Positions 48,277-59,739 are shown, counted from the stretch's first letter. The stretch: DNA of 64,000 bases from Pseudomonas lutea (GCF_000759445.1 NZ_JRMB01000001.1:2604001-2668000); one strand, 5' to 3'. A program made the numbers and translations. Notes: generated by a model not told the origin, from the letters alone.

Positions 48277-51228
48277 ATGACAACCGCACCAAACACCCCG
48301 CCTGCTGAAGGGCCGACGCAGGATCGCGCCGCCCTCGTTGCCATCAGCCAGCGTCTTGTCGACGCTTGCCCGGACATGCGCGAAATGGCACGCAGCATCG
48401 CGCGCGACATCCTCATGCGCTATACCGGCCAAGACATTGAACCGGACTCAGTGTATTGGCACCGCTTCCACACCGCCGTTAACAGCTCGCGCTCGTTCAG
48501 CGGCTGGCAGCATGTCGATGCGCCCTATCAGTCCATGACCCTGCCGCAGTTGGTCATGAGCCGGTTTGACCCGCAAGATCAGGACAACGCCGACACCCTG
48601 CAGATGCTCAGCGGGTTTTACACCGCCAGCGCCGCTGCCAACGTGTTTGATGATCGTAACGAGGTGAGGCTGCTGCCCGCGCAAGTCATGCGCGATTTCT
48701 GGGCTGTCGATTTCAAGTCCGGCTTTCATGCAAAACTCAGCACGTTCTGGCGCGACTTTGCCAATGACTTTCGCACCATGGCCAAGGCCAACTATTGCGC
48801 CAGCGCCCTGCAAGACCATCAAGCCGGTTGGCTGAGCGATGAGGACCTGGCCTCCGTGCTTAACGCCGCAAACATCGCCCCCTCCGTACCGGCGAGTCTC
48901 GGGGCGTTACAAGCGAGCGCGCCGGCCGGCCACGCCGTTAGCGTCTGGACTTTCGACGTCATCGGTTATGAAGCCAGCGACATCCTGCGCATCGTAACCG
49001 CCGATGGTCGACAAGTTCTCTACACCCCCGGCGAGGTGCAGGCATTTCATGCGTTCGATACGCCCGAAGAACTGCACAGGTGGCTGCTGACGCAGAACAA
49101 CCGCACCGAGCGACGCGCGCGCTTTATGGGCCATTTTCCTCTATCGGCCCATGGGGAGGCTGATCAAAACATCGGTCTCTACCATGGTCTCGACGTGCTT
49201 TATACGACATGGGGCGCGGCGCAGCCTGGCGTGATCAATCAGCACAGCCGAGTGTTAGCGGGCGATCCGTTTACCCACCTGCGCGACTCCATCCGCGCAC
49301 GAATGTTCGCCGACGCCGGCCTGGCCCTGCATTCCAATGGTGACTTGCGCAAACAGCTGTGGATCGGCTATTTGCGAAGCATCTCGCAGCTGTCAGGCGC
49401 ACTGGCTGCCGTTGACTGGCCGATAGCATTGGCGGCAGTGGGCGCAGGGCTGGCTGACATGGGCCTTAATATCGATCAGGCCGTGAACGGCGCGAGCACG
49501 GCTCAGCGCAAGTCGGGCGTCATCGGCGCGGTGACTGCGGGCATCGATGTGCTATTCAACAGCACGTTCTTCCTGGTTGGCAGCGCTGAATCCGAGGGCG
49601 GTGTGCTTGAGCCCGTCACCGCCCCCGCACTCGAGCCGGAACCGACCCCCGACGTGGGAACGGCTGAGCCGGTTGAAGCATTCGTCGAGTCGTCCGCTGC
49701 TGAATCTGAACAGCTAGAGCCTGTGGACCGGCAGGCTACGCTGGCTGCCTTCGAGACCAACATGCTGCTGGATGGCTTTGCACCTGCCAGCGCGGAAGGC
49801 CGCATGAAGGGCATTTACCAGACCGAACAGGGCGAAACCTTCATCGAGATCGATGACCTCGCGTATGCCGTGCGCTACATCAACGAACTCAAAACATGGG
49901 CCATCATTGATCCGGAGAACCCTTACTCCTTCTATCGTAACCTGCCCGTTAAGCTGAACAGTGCCAGTGCCTGGGAGCCTGTTGCAGTCTCGGCCCTCAA
50001 GGGCGGCGGCAAGGTGCTGGGGAAAATCTCCGGCGTGCGTGGCGCCCGCGTTGCTCAACAACCGGGCACTTTGCCGAGCCCCTACGAAATACCCCCTGCG
50101 CAAAGAGCAGCGCTTATGGAGGGCGCACAGGCCGGAGGCCGACTCGTCGACGAACGTTACGGCGGCCTTGGGCTGGCCACTCGCGACCCTTATGAGGGTT
50201 TCAAACGCATACGGCGATTGCTCCGTGACGACGCCGATGCGTTCTTCTCCACGTTCGAATTACCCCTGCGTCCAGAGCTGCCACCACTGACGCCCGACGC
50301 TCCGTTGAAGACCACCCTTAAGCAACTGTTCAAACGCGCTTCGGGGCTGATCATTGGCGAAAGCCACGCCGACGCAGGCAGCAAGCAATTCCTGATCGAA
50401 CACATGCAACTGCTGACCAAGCTCAAGGTGAGGACCCTTTACATGGAGCACCTGCTGACTGACTTTCATCAGGCGGATCTGGACGCTTTTTCAAGGAGCG
50501 GGAAGATGTCGCCCGAGCTTGAAGATTACATCCATGCGCTGGACAAGGGCCATCGAACTGACCCCACCGGCAAGTACACCTTTATGGCAGTCCTTAAAGC
50601 AGCTCGGGAAAACCATGTTCGCATCAGGGCCATTGATTGCATGGCCAGCTATCGCGTAGACGGCATGGCGAATGCGGAGCAAACAGCCCGTCAAAAAATG
50701 ATGAATTACTACGCCAAAGGCGTCATCGACGCAGACCGCGCCGCGCGCAACGGGATGAATTGGGTAGCACTGGTCGGCAACTCCCACGCCAACACCTACA
50801 AGGGTGTGCCCGGTCTGGCTGAACTGGAAGGAGCTTTTGGCTTGCGTGTTGAAGATGCGCATGCCATCGAGTCAGCGGGCATTACCGCCGACCCGGGCGT
50901 CGAGATGTCCAACTCAATGGGCCGCACTGCAGGCACCGTCAAGAGCGATCTGCGCCTGCAATACCTTCGCGAAGCGGTAAAACCCGCACCCGATCTTGAG
51001 AACAAACTCACCCACGCGGGCATGTTCACTGTTGAAGCAGAGGGCAAACGGCTGACGCTTGTACACCGCAGCAATGAAGGGGCCGCTGTCCGGACGGAGA
51101 TCAAACGCGAGGGCAAGAGGGTTTTCATCGATCGGCCAAAATGGCCACGGGTGAGTGGGCGCCGGTTCGATTCGCTTGGCGATTTGTCGTTGTCGTTGGA
51201 GTTGATGGAGATGACGTTGGTGCGTTGA
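48277..51228 (+). CDS. Putative large toxin/effector with C-terminal Tiki/PMT-C2-like domain
   Basis: A 983-residue protein without a signal peptide. The N-terminal 430 residues resemble the dermonecrotic-toxin N-terminal (DUF6543-type) regions of Pseudomonas toxins, with hydrophobic stretches at about 373-396 and 415-435 that could insert in a membrane. An acidic Pro/Glu linker follows (about 437-490), then a second folded region (about 490-660). The C-terminal domain (about 685-850) carries IGESHADAGSKQF (E695, H697), YMEHLLTDFHQADL (E724, H725) and VGNSHANTYKG (H837), the pattern of the Tiki/TraB/ChaN/EreA/PMT-C2 superfamily, some of which are metal-dependent hydrolases. ATG 48277 has GGAAG upstream. 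No immunity, chaperone or secretion gene is adjacent. It lies in otherwise core surroundings. Toxicity is inferred. Confidence 0.72.
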   Translation: MTTAPNTPPAEGPTQDRAALVAISQRLVDACPDMREMARSIARDILMRYTGQDIEPDSVYWHRFHTAVNSSRSFSGWQHVDAPYQSMTLPQLVMSRFDPQDQDNADTLQMLSGFYTASAAANVFDDRNEVRLLPAQVMRDFWAVDFKSGFHAKLSTFWRDFANDFRTMAKANYCASALQDHQAGWLSDEDLASVLNAANIAPSVPASLGALQASAPAGHAVSVWTFDVIGYEASDILRIVTADGRQVLYTPGEVQAFHAFDTPEELHRWLLTQNNRTERRARFMGHFPLSAHGEADQNIGLYHGLDVLYTTWGAAQPGVINQHSRVLAGDPFTHLRDSIRARMFADAGLALHSNGDLRKQLWIGYLRSISQLSGALAAVDWPIALAAVGAGLADMGLNIDQAVNGASTAQRKSGVIGAVTAGIDVLFNSTFFLVGSAESEGGVLEPVTAPALEPEPTPDVGTAEPVEAFVESSAAESEQLEPVDRQATLAAFETNMLLDGFAPASAEGRMKGIYQTEQGETFIEIDDLAYAVRYINELKTWAIIDPENPYSFYRNLPVKLNSASAWEPVAVSALKGGGKVLGKISGVRGARVAQQPGTLPSPYEIPPAQRAALMEGAQAGGRLVDERYGGLGLATRDPYEGFKRIRRLLRDDADAFFSTFELPLRPELPPLTPDAPLKTTLKQLFKRASGLIIGESHADAGSKQFLIEHMQLLTKLKVRTLYMEHLLTDFHQADLDAFSRSGKMSPELEDYIHALDKGHRTDPTGKYTFMAVLKAARENHVRIRAIDCMASYRVDGMANAEQTARQKMMNYYAKGVIDADRAARNGMNWVALVGNSHANTYKGVPGLAELEGAFGLRVEDAHAIESAGITADPGVEMSNSMGRTAGTVKSDLRLQYLREAVKPAPDLENKLTHAGMFTVEAEGKRLTLVHRSNEGAAVRTEIKREGKRVFIDRPKWPRVSGRRFDSLGDLSLSLELMEMTLVR

Positions 51229-51240
51229 GGCTTAAACGCA

Positions 51241-51279
51241 AAAAGCCGAGTGCGACGCGGGTGGTCTCACTCGGCTTTT
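51241..51279. terminator. Bidirectional terminator between the putative toxin and guaA
   Basis: AAAAGCCGAGTG (51241-51252) and CACTCGGCTTTT (51268-51279) are exact complements, giving A- and T-tracts on both sides of the stem. It serves both convergent genes. Confidence 0.9.
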
Positions 51280-51315
51280 AGATCCGAGCCTGTGAAGGTT
51301 TAGATCAAAGCGGGA

Positions 51316-52893
51316 TCATTCCCACTCAATCGTCGCAGGCGGCTTGCTCGACACGTCATAGGTAACGCGGGATATGCCTTCGATCTCGTTGATGATCCGG
51401 CCGCTCACTGTTTCCAGCAGCTCGTAAGGCAGGTGCGCCCAACGTGCGGTCATGAAGTCGATGGTTTCTACAGCACGCAGGGCAACGACCCAGGCGTAGC
51501 GGCGACCGTCGCCGACCACGCCAACCGATTTGACCGGCTGGAACACGACGAATGCCTGGCTGACTTTGTGGTACCAGTCGGCTTTGCGCAGTTCTTCGAT
51601 GAAGATGTGGTCGGCGCGACGCAGCAGGTCGGCGTATTCCTTCTTCACTTCACCCAGAATGCGCACGCCCAGGCCCGGGCCCGGGAATGGGTGGCGGTAG
51701 ACCATGTCGTACGGCAGGCCCAGTTCCAGGCCCAGACGACGGACTTCGTCCTTGAACAGTTCGCGCAATGGCTCGACCAGTTTCAGGTTCATTTCTTCCG
51801 GCAGGCCACCCACGTTGTGGTGTGACTTGATGACGTGGGCCTTGCCGCTCTTGGCGCCAGCGGACTCGATCACGTCGGGGTAGATGGTGCCTTGGGCCAG
51901 GTACTTGATGTTGTCGAGCTTGTTCGACTCGGCGTCAAAAACGTCAATGAAGGTGCGCCCGATAATTTTGCGCTTCTTCTCGGGATCGCTTTCGCCGGCC
52001 AGGTTGTTGAGGAACTGGTCCTCGGCGTTGGCGCGGATCACCTTGACGCCCATGTTCTCGGCGAACATAGCCATGACTTGCTCGCCTTCGTGCAGGCGCA
52101 GCAGGCCGTTGTCGACGAAGACGCAGGTCAGCTGGTCGCCGATGGCTTTGTGCAGCAGCGCGGCAACCACAGAGGAGTCGACGCCGCCCGACAAGCCCAG
52201 CAGCACGTTGTCGGTGCCGACCTGTGCGCGAACCTGGGCGATGGCGTCCTCGGCGATCTTCGACGGGGTCCACAGCGCTTCGCAACCGCAGATGTCGAGG
52301 ATAAAGCGCGAGAGGATGCGACCGCCCTGCTTGGTGTGGGTCACTTCGGGGTGAAACTGCACGCCGTAGTAGCCGCGAGTGTCGTCGGCCATGCCGGCGA
52401 TCGGGCAGCTCGGGGTGCTGGCCAGCACGTGGAAGCCTTCAGGGATGTCGGTGACTTTGTCGCCGTGGCTCATCCACACGTCGAGACCGAAAACGCCATC
52501 GGCGTCGACGTGGTCTTCGATGCCATCCAGCACGCGGCTCTTGCCGACGATGTCGACACGGGCATAACCGAATTCACGCAACTCGGAACCGGCAACCCGG
52601 CCACCGAGCTGTTCGGCCATGGTTTGCATGCCATAGCAGATGCCGAAGATCGGCACATTGAGGTCGAACACCGCCTGCGGCGCGCGCGGGCTGTCGGCGA
52701 CGTGGACGGACTCGGGGCCACCGGCGAGGATGATGCCTTTCGGCGCGAATTCGCGGATCGCTTCGTCCGACATGTCGAACGGGTGCAGTTCGCAGTACAC
52801 GCCGATTTCGCGAACGCGGCGGGCGATCAGCTGGGTGTACTGGGAACCGAAGTCCAGAATCAGGATGCGGTGGGCGTGAATGTCGAGGGCCAT
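51316..52893 (-). CDS. guaA: GMP synthase (glutamine-hydrolysing)
   Basis: Final step of GMP synthesis: XMP + ATP + glutamine to GMP. The 525-residue protein has an N-terminal class I glutaminase with nucleophile Cys in [14 protein letters not shown] and [10 protein letters not shown], an ATP-pyrophosphatase domain with the P-loop [17 protein letters not shown], and a C-terminal dimerisation domain ending PPATIEWE. It follows guaB on the same strand after 144 bases, the usual guaBA arrangement. Confidence 0.98.
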   Translation of the reverse strand: MALDIHAHRILILDFGSQYTQLIARRVREIGVYCELHPFDMSDEAIREFAPKGIILAGGPESVHVADSPRAPQAVFDLNVPIFGICYGMQTMAEQLGGRVAGSELREFGYARVDIVGKSRVLDGIEDHVDADGVFGLDVWMSHGDKVTDIPEGFHVLASTPSCPIAGMADDTRGYYGVQFHPEVTHTKQGGRILSRFILDICGCEALWTPSKIAEDAIAQVRAQVGTDNVLLGLSGGVDSSVVAALLHKAIGDQLTCVFVDNGLLRLHEGEQVMAMFAENMGVKVIRANAEDQFLNNLAGESDPEKKRKIIGRTFIDVFDAESNKLDNIKYLAQGTIYPDVIESAGAKSGKAHVIKSHHNVGGLPEEMNLKLVEPLRELFKDEVRRLGLELGLPYDMVYRHPFPGPGLGVRILGEVKKEYADLLRRADHIFIEELRKADWYHKVSQAFVVFQPVKSVGVVGDGRRYAWVVALRAVETIDFMTARWAHLPYELLETVSGRIINEIEGISRVTYDVSSKPPATIEWE

Positions 52894-53037
52894 GAGAGGA
52901 CTCTAGATAGAGCAGCTTCAAGCCTCAAGCTTCAAGCTGCAAGGTGTTGGGGGCCGCATATCCGTAGCGACAGCACGAAAGGCAGTGCCGCTACAGATCG
53001 CTTGTAGCTAATAACTATCAACTTGCCGCAGGAGGCG
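52894..53037. other. guaB-guaA intergenic region with short repeats
   Basis: It holds a near-perfect hairpin (GCAGCTTCAAGC / GCTTCAAGCTGC, about 52912-52940) built from CTTCAAG repeats, and a second weak one (GTAGCG...GCTAC, about 52967-52998). No gene. These could attenuate or process the guaBA message. Confidence 0.4.
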
Positions 53038-54571
<1,534 letters not shown>

Positions 54572-54633
54572 TGTAAAGATCAGCCTATTTACTCAATGAG
54601 CCGGATGACTGCGGCCAAAAACGGCGGCGATCG

Positions 54634-55182
54634 TTACATCCTAACTTTGACGTGGGACACCGGACGGTCCATGCGCTCGGCAAACGCCTCGATAAAACTG
54701 CTTTTGAAACCCGCATCCAGCCAGTTGTTGAAGATGAATCCCAGGTTCGAGAACCCGCACGGCTCAAGGAACAGAAACCCGTTGATGTCGTCCTCGTGCC
54801 GGCACTCGGGGCACATGAAGTTATCGGTGTGGCCCGGCATCCAGTCTTCGAGGCTGTCGAACAGCGCTTCGCCGATCTCACGCCGGCATTCCGGGCAGCC
54901 TGCTTCCTCTTTAAAGCCTTGCTGCGGCGTGTAGATGCAGCGCTTGAGGACGATCTCCAGGCCGTTGACCGGCTGACCAAAAGGCAGTGCATCCGGGTTT
55001 TCGACAACGCGCCGCGCGCCAGGCGCAACCGTGTAGGCCATGCGGTTGAAGCTGCGACCGCAAGTCGTCAGCGACTCCTCTACCACGTTCAGCTTCACCA
55101 GCCAGCGCAGGATCGCCCGCGCCTTCGCTTCGTGCGCAGGAAAGCTGGAGATTTGCGGGACAATGATGCTTTGGGTGTCCAT
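54634..55182 (-). CDS. Conserved hypothetical protein with two CPEC clusters
   Basis: A 182-residue cytosolic protein that I cannot assign to a characterised family. Seen directly: an N-terminal helical part (AHEAKARAILRWLVKLNVVE), then a putative metal site made of AGCPECRREIGEAL and NFMCPECRHEDDINGFLF (two CPEC motifs about 30 residues apart), then a hydrophobic C-terminal part (CGFSNLGFIFNNWLDAGF). Similar Pseudomonas proteins are sometimes labelled sugar ABC transporter ATPase, but no Walker motif is present, so that name is not supported. ATG 55182 was chosen because the composition changes there; the frame runs 33 codons further. Divergent from xseA. Confidence 0.75.
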   Translation of the reverse strand: MDTQSIIVPQISSFPAHEAKARAILRWLVKLNVVEESLTTCGRSFNRMAYTVAPGARRVVENPDALPFGQPVNGLEIVLKRCIYTPQQGFKEEAGCPECRREIGEALFDSLEDWMPGHTDNFMCPECRHEDDINGFLFLEPCGFSNLGFIFNNWLDAGFKSSFIEAFAERMDRPVSHVKVRM

Positions 55183-55318
55183 GGAGGGCCTGTCTGACGA
55201 GTATTCGGGGGGCGGCAGCTTAATCTCGCTGTCGGTGACGTCAAGTATCGCCGCCAGGCGGCGCGCCTCCCACGATCTCATCTGGTGAGCCGTGCCCCAA
55301 TGCCTTTATGATGCCCGC

Positions 55319-56698
55319 ATGATCAAAGACCCTTTCGCAAGACTCGGCCTCGACCGGGACGTCCTGACTGTCAGCCAGCTCAACGGCCGCGCACGCGTGC
55401 TGCTGGAGGATGTGTTTTCCAGCATCTGGGTTGAGGGCGAGATTTCCAACCTCTCTCGGCCCGCCTCCGGGCACGTTTACTTCACCCTCAAGGACTCCGG
55501 CGCCCAGGTGCGTTGCGCGCTGTTTCGCAGCAACGCGGCGAGGGTGCGTCAGGCACTCAAGGACGGCCTGGCGGTCAAGGTGCGCGGCAAGGTTTCGCTG
55601 TTCGAGGGTCGTGGTGACTATCAACTGATACTCGACACGGTCGAGCCTGCCGGTGACGGCGCGCTACGCCTGGCCTTCGATGCGCTGAAGGAAAAGCTCA
55701 ACGCCGAAGGCCTGTTCAGCGCCGAACGTAAAGTGGCCCTGCCGCTGCACCCCAAACGCATCGGCATCATCAGCTCACCGACCGGTGCGGTGATCCGCGA
55801 CATCATCAGCGTGTTTCGGCGTCGCGCGCCCCGGGTCGAGCTCACGTTGATCCCTACCGCTGTCCAAGGGCGCGAGGCCATCGGCCAGATCGTGCGCGCC
55901 TTGCAACTGGCGGACGGGCGCGGTTTCGATGCATTGATTCTCGCGCGCGGTGGCGGTTCGCTTGAAGACCTGTGGTGTTTCAACGAGGAGGCTGTCGCCC
56001 GCGCCATCGACGCCTGCGTGACGCCCATCGTCAGCGCTGTGGGACACGAAACGGATGTTTCGATCAGTGACTTCGTCGCCGACGTTCGCGCACCCACGCC
56101 CTCGGCTGCCGCAGAATTGCTGGCCCCGGATTCAAGCGACTTGCATCGCCGGGTCGACAGCCTGCAACGTCGTCTTATCAGCCGCATGCAAGACCGACTG
56201 ATGCGCGAGCAACTGCGTCTGGACGGCATCTCACGCCGCCTACGCCACCCCGGCGAGCGCCTGCGTCAGCGCGCGCAGCGGCTGGATGACCTGGACATGC
56301 GCATGCGTCGGGCGTTCGAGCAGCAGATGCACAAGCGTCAGGTGCGCATGAGCCATCTGGAAAGCCGGCTGGCCGCGCAACACCCAGGGCGCACGCTGAT
56401 GTTCCTGCGTCAGCGTCTGGCGGTGCTGGCCGAGCGACTGCCGCGTGCCATCAGGGAAAACCTTAAAAGCCGGCGCTTGCAACTGCAGAGTCAAGTGCAG
56501 ACCCTGAATGTGGTCAGCCCGCTGGCCACCCTTGGTCGGGGCTACAGCATTTTGCTCGATGAACGGGGCAGAGCCATTCGGGCGGCGGAGCAGACCCATC
56601 AAGGCCAGCGTCTGACCGCGAAACTGGCGGACGGCGAGCTGCAAGTGCGCGTCGAAGACAATCATCTGACGCCTGTTACCCTTTCACTTCTGGATTGA
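55319..56698 (+). CDS. xseA: Exodeoxyribonuclease VII large subunit
   Basis: Catalytic subunit of the nuclease that degrades single-stranded DNA from both ends. In the 459-residue protein, an N-terminal OB-fold (VSQLNGRARVLLEDVFSSIW, GHVYFTLKDSGAQVRCALF) leads to the catalytic core (GIISSPTGAVIRDIISVFRR, ILARGGGSLEDLWCFNEE, VSAVGHETDVSISDFVADVR) and a long coiled-coil tail (about 280-390). The small subunit gene xseB is not in the window. ATG 55319 is the family start. The M23 peptidase gene follows after three bases. Confidence 0.96.
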   Translation: MIKDPFARLGLDRDVLTVSQLNGRARVLLEDVFSSIWVEGEISNLSRPASGHVYFTLKDSGAQVRCALFRSNAARVRQALKDGLAVKVRGKVSLFEGRGDYQLILDTVEPAGDGALRLAFDALKEKLNAEGLFSAERKVALPLHPKRIGIISSPTGAVIRDIISVFRRRAPRVELTLIPTAVQGREAIGQIVRALQLADGRGFDALILARGGGSLEDLWCFNEEAVARAIDACVTPIVSAVGHETDVSISDFVADVRAPTPSAAAELLAPDSSDLHRRVDSLQRRLISRMQDRLMREQLRLDGISRRLRHPGERLRQRAQRLDDLDMRMRRAFEQQMHKRQVRMSHLESRLAAQHPGRTLMFLRQRLAVLAERLPRAIRENLKSRRLQLQSQVQTLNVVSPLATLGRGYSILLDERGRAIRAAEQTHQGQRLTAKLADGELQVRVEDNHLTPVTLSLLD

Positions 56699-56701
56699 TC
56701 A

Positions 56702-57544
56702 ATGCTGCCTCTTGTATCCCGTTCGTTGGCCACTGCTGCCCTGGTTTTTTGCGCTGCCCTGCCCGCCCACGCTGACAGCTACATCTCCCGCTTGCTCAAC
56801 AAACCGGTGCCAGGCGGCGTGGCGGTGGTCGACCTGGGCCCGGCAGCACAAGCGCCGAAAGCCACGTGGCAGGGCAAGCCGGTGCTGGTAGTCAAGGATG
56901 CAGACGCACGCTGGCTGGCCATCGTTGGCATTCCGTTGACCATCAAGCCCGGCACCTCACAGGCTGTCAGCAGTGGCGGTCGCAGTCTGCCGTTTGTGGT
57001 CGCCAGCAAGAACTACCCGGAGCAGCGGATCACGCTGAAGAACCAGCGCCAGGTCAATCCCAATCCGGACGATCTGAAGCGCATCGAACAGGAGCTCGAT
57101 GTGCAGGTTCGGGCCTACCGCACGTTTAGCCCCGTGACGCCAAGCAACCTGTTGCTGGACAAGCCGGTCGACGGGCCGCTGTCCAGCAAATTCGGCGTTC
57201 GCCGCTTCTTTAACGGTGAGGAGCGTAACCCGCATGCGGGGCTGGATTTCGCGGTCCCGGCCGGCACCCCCATCAAGTCACCCGCTGCGGGTAAGGTGAT
57301 CCTGGTCGGCAACTACTTCTTCAACGGCAATACCGTGTTTGTTGACCACGGTCAGGGTTTCATCAGCATGTTTTGCCACATGTCGAAGATCGACGTGAAG
57401 GTGGGCGATGCCGTGCCGCGCGGTGGCGTGGTAGGACGCGTGGGTTCGACCGGGCGCGCGACAGGGCCGCATATGCACTGGAACGTGAGCCTGAACGATG
57501 CGCGGGTTGATCCGGCCATCTTCATCAATGCGTTTCAGCCGTAA
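56702..57544 (+). CDS. M23-family metallopeptidase, periplasmic
   Basis: The 280-residue exported zinc peptidase is expected to cut peptide cross-links of peptidoglycan. A signal peptide (about 1-24, ending LPAHA) precedes an N-terminal region (about 30-130) and an M23 domain (about 160-280) with the zinc ligands H178 and D182 (NPHAGLDF) and catalytic/ligand H257 and H259 (GPHMHWN). The site is complete, unlike the inactive activator types such as EnvC. It begins three bases after xseA and is co-transcribed with it. Confidence 0.93.
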   Translation: MLPLVSRSLATAALVFCAALPAHADSYISRLLNKPVPGGVAVVDLGPAAQAPKATWQGKPVLVVKDADARWLAIVGIPLTIKPGTSQAVSSGGRSLPFVVASKNYPEQRITLKNQRQVNPNPDDLKRIEQELDVQVRAYRTFSPVTPSNLLLDKPVDGPLSSKFGVRRFFNGEERNPHAGLDFAVPAGTPIKSPAAGKVILVGNYFFNGNTVFVDHGQGFISMFCHMSKIDVKVGDAVPRGGVVGRVGSTGRATGPHMHWNVSLNDARVDPAIFINAFQP

Positions 57545-57977
57545 TGGTGAGCCACCTGCCTGAAGCAGCCAGTTTCAAACAATCTGCTTATATTCATATT
57601 GAGAAAGTGTCGTCTGGTTGATTGTTTCGCGGGCAAGCGCGCTCCTACATGAGCTGCGTTGTACCAGCCAATGAGCACCGACAATTACGTCGCGAAAGTC
57701 GACCGCATATCGCAATAATCCCTCATCTAATTCTTCTTAACGACAGGAACTACCAATTTTTTCCAACCGCTTGCCAGCTTTCACCCCATTGGTTACGTTT
57801 GGCGACATGAAAACCGCCCACACCCTGATTCTGATGCGCCAACATCGCAGCCTTTGCCTCGTCAGCGCGCGACTGCAAAGCTGATCGCAGCGACTCGACG
57901 CGCTTTGTGCAGTGTTACTCTCGCATCAACCGGCTGGCCGCCTTCTCCCGGCCCTGAGTACAAAAAGGATTATTCAA
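57545..57977. other. Long non-coding leader region before leuA
   Basis: A 433-base stretch with no convincing gene. It contains a single REP half-site (CGCGGGCAAGCGCGCTCCTA, about 57629-57648), a TTGCCA-type -35 candidate near 57770, and a 25-codon ORF at 57807-57884 rich in leucine codons. A 62-codon ORF at 57622-57810 spans the REP half-site and is not believable. Confidence 0.5.
57807..57884 (+). CDS. Possible leu leader peptide
   Basis: A 25-residue ORF (MKTAHTLILMRQHRSLCLVS plus ARLQS) ending 93 bases before leuA. Five of its 25 codons are leucine codons (CTG, CTG, CTT, CTC, CTG), which is what a leader controlling leuA by attenuation would need. However, the ribosome binding site is weak, and no hairpin with a T-run is evident between it and leuA, only GGCC...GGCC near 57935-57952. 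It is a candidate only. Confidence 0.25.
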   Translation: MKTAHTLILMRQHRSLCLVSARLQS

Positions 57978-59660
57978 ATGACCATGCTCAACGATCCCTC
58001 GACCAAGTACCGCGCCTTTCCCGTCATCGATCTGCCTGACCGCACCTGGCCTTCCAAGACCATCACTGCGGCGCCGATCTGGTGCAGCTCCGATTTGCGC
58101 GATGGTAACCAGTCGCTGATCGAGCCCATGGATGCGGTCAAAAAGCTGCGGTTCTGGAAGACGCTGGTTCAGGTAGGCGTCAAGGAGATCGAAGCCTCCT
58201 TCCCTTCAGCGTCGCAGACCGATTTTGATTTCGTGCGCACCCTCATCGAAGACGGCCACATCCCGGACGACACCACCATTCAGGTCCTGACCCAGGCCCG
58301 TGAAGACCTCATTGCGCGGACGTTCGAGTCCCTGCGTGGTGCTAAAAAAGCCATCGTGCACTTGTACAACGCTACCTGCCCGTCCTTCCGCCGCATCGTC
58401 TTCAACCAAGACAAGGAAGGCGTCAAAGCGATCGCGGTGAATGCCGCGCAGTTGTTCGTCAAATACGCCGCACAGCAGCCCGAGACCCAATGGCAGTTCG
58501 AGTACTCGCCGGAAACGTTCAGCGCAACCGAGCTGGAGTTTGCCAAGGAAGTTTGCGACGCCGTCATCGAGGTCTGGAATGCGACGCCGCAGAACAAGGT
58601 GATCCTCAATCTGCCAGCTACCGTTGAAGTCGCCACCCCGAATATCTACGCCGACCAGATCGAGTGGTTCTGCCGCAACATTTCCCGTCGTGACAGCGTG
58701 ATCATCAGCCTGCACACCCACAACGACCGTGGCACCGGCGTCGCCGCAACGGAGCTGGGTCTGATGGCGGGCGCAGACCGCGTTGAAGGCTGCCTGTTCG
58801 GCAACGGCGAGCGTACCGGCAACGTCGACCTCGTGACGGTTGCGCTGAACATGTACACCCAGGGCCTGAACCCCCAACTCGATTTTTCCGACATCGACGG
58901 CGTACGCAAGGTCGTTGAAGAGTGCAACCAGATCCCCGTGCATCCGCGCCATCCGTACGTGGGTGATCTCGTGCACACGGCGTTTTCCGGCTCGCACCAG
59001 GACGCCATCCGTAAAGGCTTCACTCAGCAAAAAGAAGGCACGCTCTGGGAAGTGCCTTACCTGCCAATCGATCCTGCCGACATCGGCCGCAGCTACGAAG
59101 CCGTTATCCGGGTCAACAGCCAGTCCGGCAAAGGCGGGATCACCTATCTGCTCGAACAGGAGTACGGCATTTCTCTGCCACGTCGCATGCAGATCGAGTT
59201 CAGCCAGGTGGTGCAAGGCGAGACAGACCGCTTGGGCCTGGAGATGACGGCTCAACAGATTTACTCGCTGTTCAAGCGCGAATACCTGCAGGCCAACAAG
59301 CCCTATGCGCTGGTCAGCCATCGGTTGCAGGAAGAGAACGGCAACAGCGCCGTTGAGGTGGTGGTGACCGGTATGAGCGACAGCGAGAGCAATCTGCGCT
59401 GGAAAGGCACGGGCAACGGCGCACTGGAAGCGCTGGTCGCCGGTCTCCCTGTATCGGCGGAGATCATGGACTACAACGAACACGCCATCGGTGCTGGCAC
59501 GACGGCAAAAGCGGCCGCGTACATCGAGCTGCGCGTGAATGGCGACCGCGCGGTGCATGGCGTCGGTATCGACGAGAACATCACCACGGCCAGTTTCAAG
59601 GCACTGTTCAGCGCACTTAATCGTGGCTTGCTGCAGGCTGATGCGACGAAGGCGGCGTAA
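57978..59660 (+). CDS. leuA: 2-isopropylmalate synthase
   Basis: First committed step of leucine synthesis: acetyl-CoA + 2-oxoisovalerate to 2-isopropylmalate. The 560-residue protein belongs to the longer class of enzyme. It has the HMGL-type catalytic TIM barrel with [16 protein letters not shown] and the metal-binding [18 protein letters not shown], and a C-terminal LeuA dimer regulatory domain (about 430-555), the site of leucine feedback inhibition. ATG 57978 follows AAAAAGGA. The longer frame to 57912 lacks similarity. Confidence 0.97.
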   Translation: MTMLNDPSTKYRAFPVIDLPDRTWPSKTITAAPIWCSSDLRDGNQSLIEPMDAVKKLRFWKTLVQVGVKEIEASFPSASQTDFDFVRTLIEDGHIPDDTTIQVLTQAREDLIARTFESLRGAKKAIVHLYNATCPSFRRIVFNQDKEGVKAIAVNAAQLFVKYAAQQPETQWQFEYSPETFSATELEFAKEVCDAVIEVWNATPQNKVILNLPATVEVATPNIYADQIEWFCRNISRRDSVIISLHTHNDRGTGVAATELGLMAGADRVEGCLFGNGERTGNVDLVTVALNMYTQGLNPQLDFSDIDGVRKVVEECNQIPVHPRHPYVGDLVHTAFSGSHQDAIRKGFTQQKEGTLWEVPYLPIDPADIGRSYEAVIRVNSQSGKGGITYLLEQEYGISLPRRMQIEFSQVVQGETDRLGLEMTAQQIYSLFKREYLQANKPYALVSHRLQEENGNSAVEVVVTGMSDSESNLRWKGTGNGALEALVAGLPVSAEIMDYNEHAIGAGTTAKAAAYIELRVNGDRAVHGVGIDENITTASFKALFSALNRGLLQADATKAA

Positions 59661-59688
59661 CGTCCGTCGCGTCAACGACACTGCAATG

Positions 59689-59724
59689 AAAAAGGCCCTG
59701 AAGTGCGAACTTCAGGGCCTTTGC
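59689..59724. terminator. Bidirectional terminator between leuA and the FlxA-like gene
   Basis: AAAGGCCCTGAAG (59691-59703) pairs with CTTCAGGGCCTTT (59710-59722). A-rich and T-rich ends on both sides serve both convergent genes. Confidence 0.88.
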
Positions 59725-59739
59725 GTTTACATCTTCGCA

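Noticed and set aside
57622..57810. 62-codon ORF before leuA
   Set aside because: It overlaps a REP half-site, has no ribosome binding site, and its sequence looks like translated intergenic DNA.
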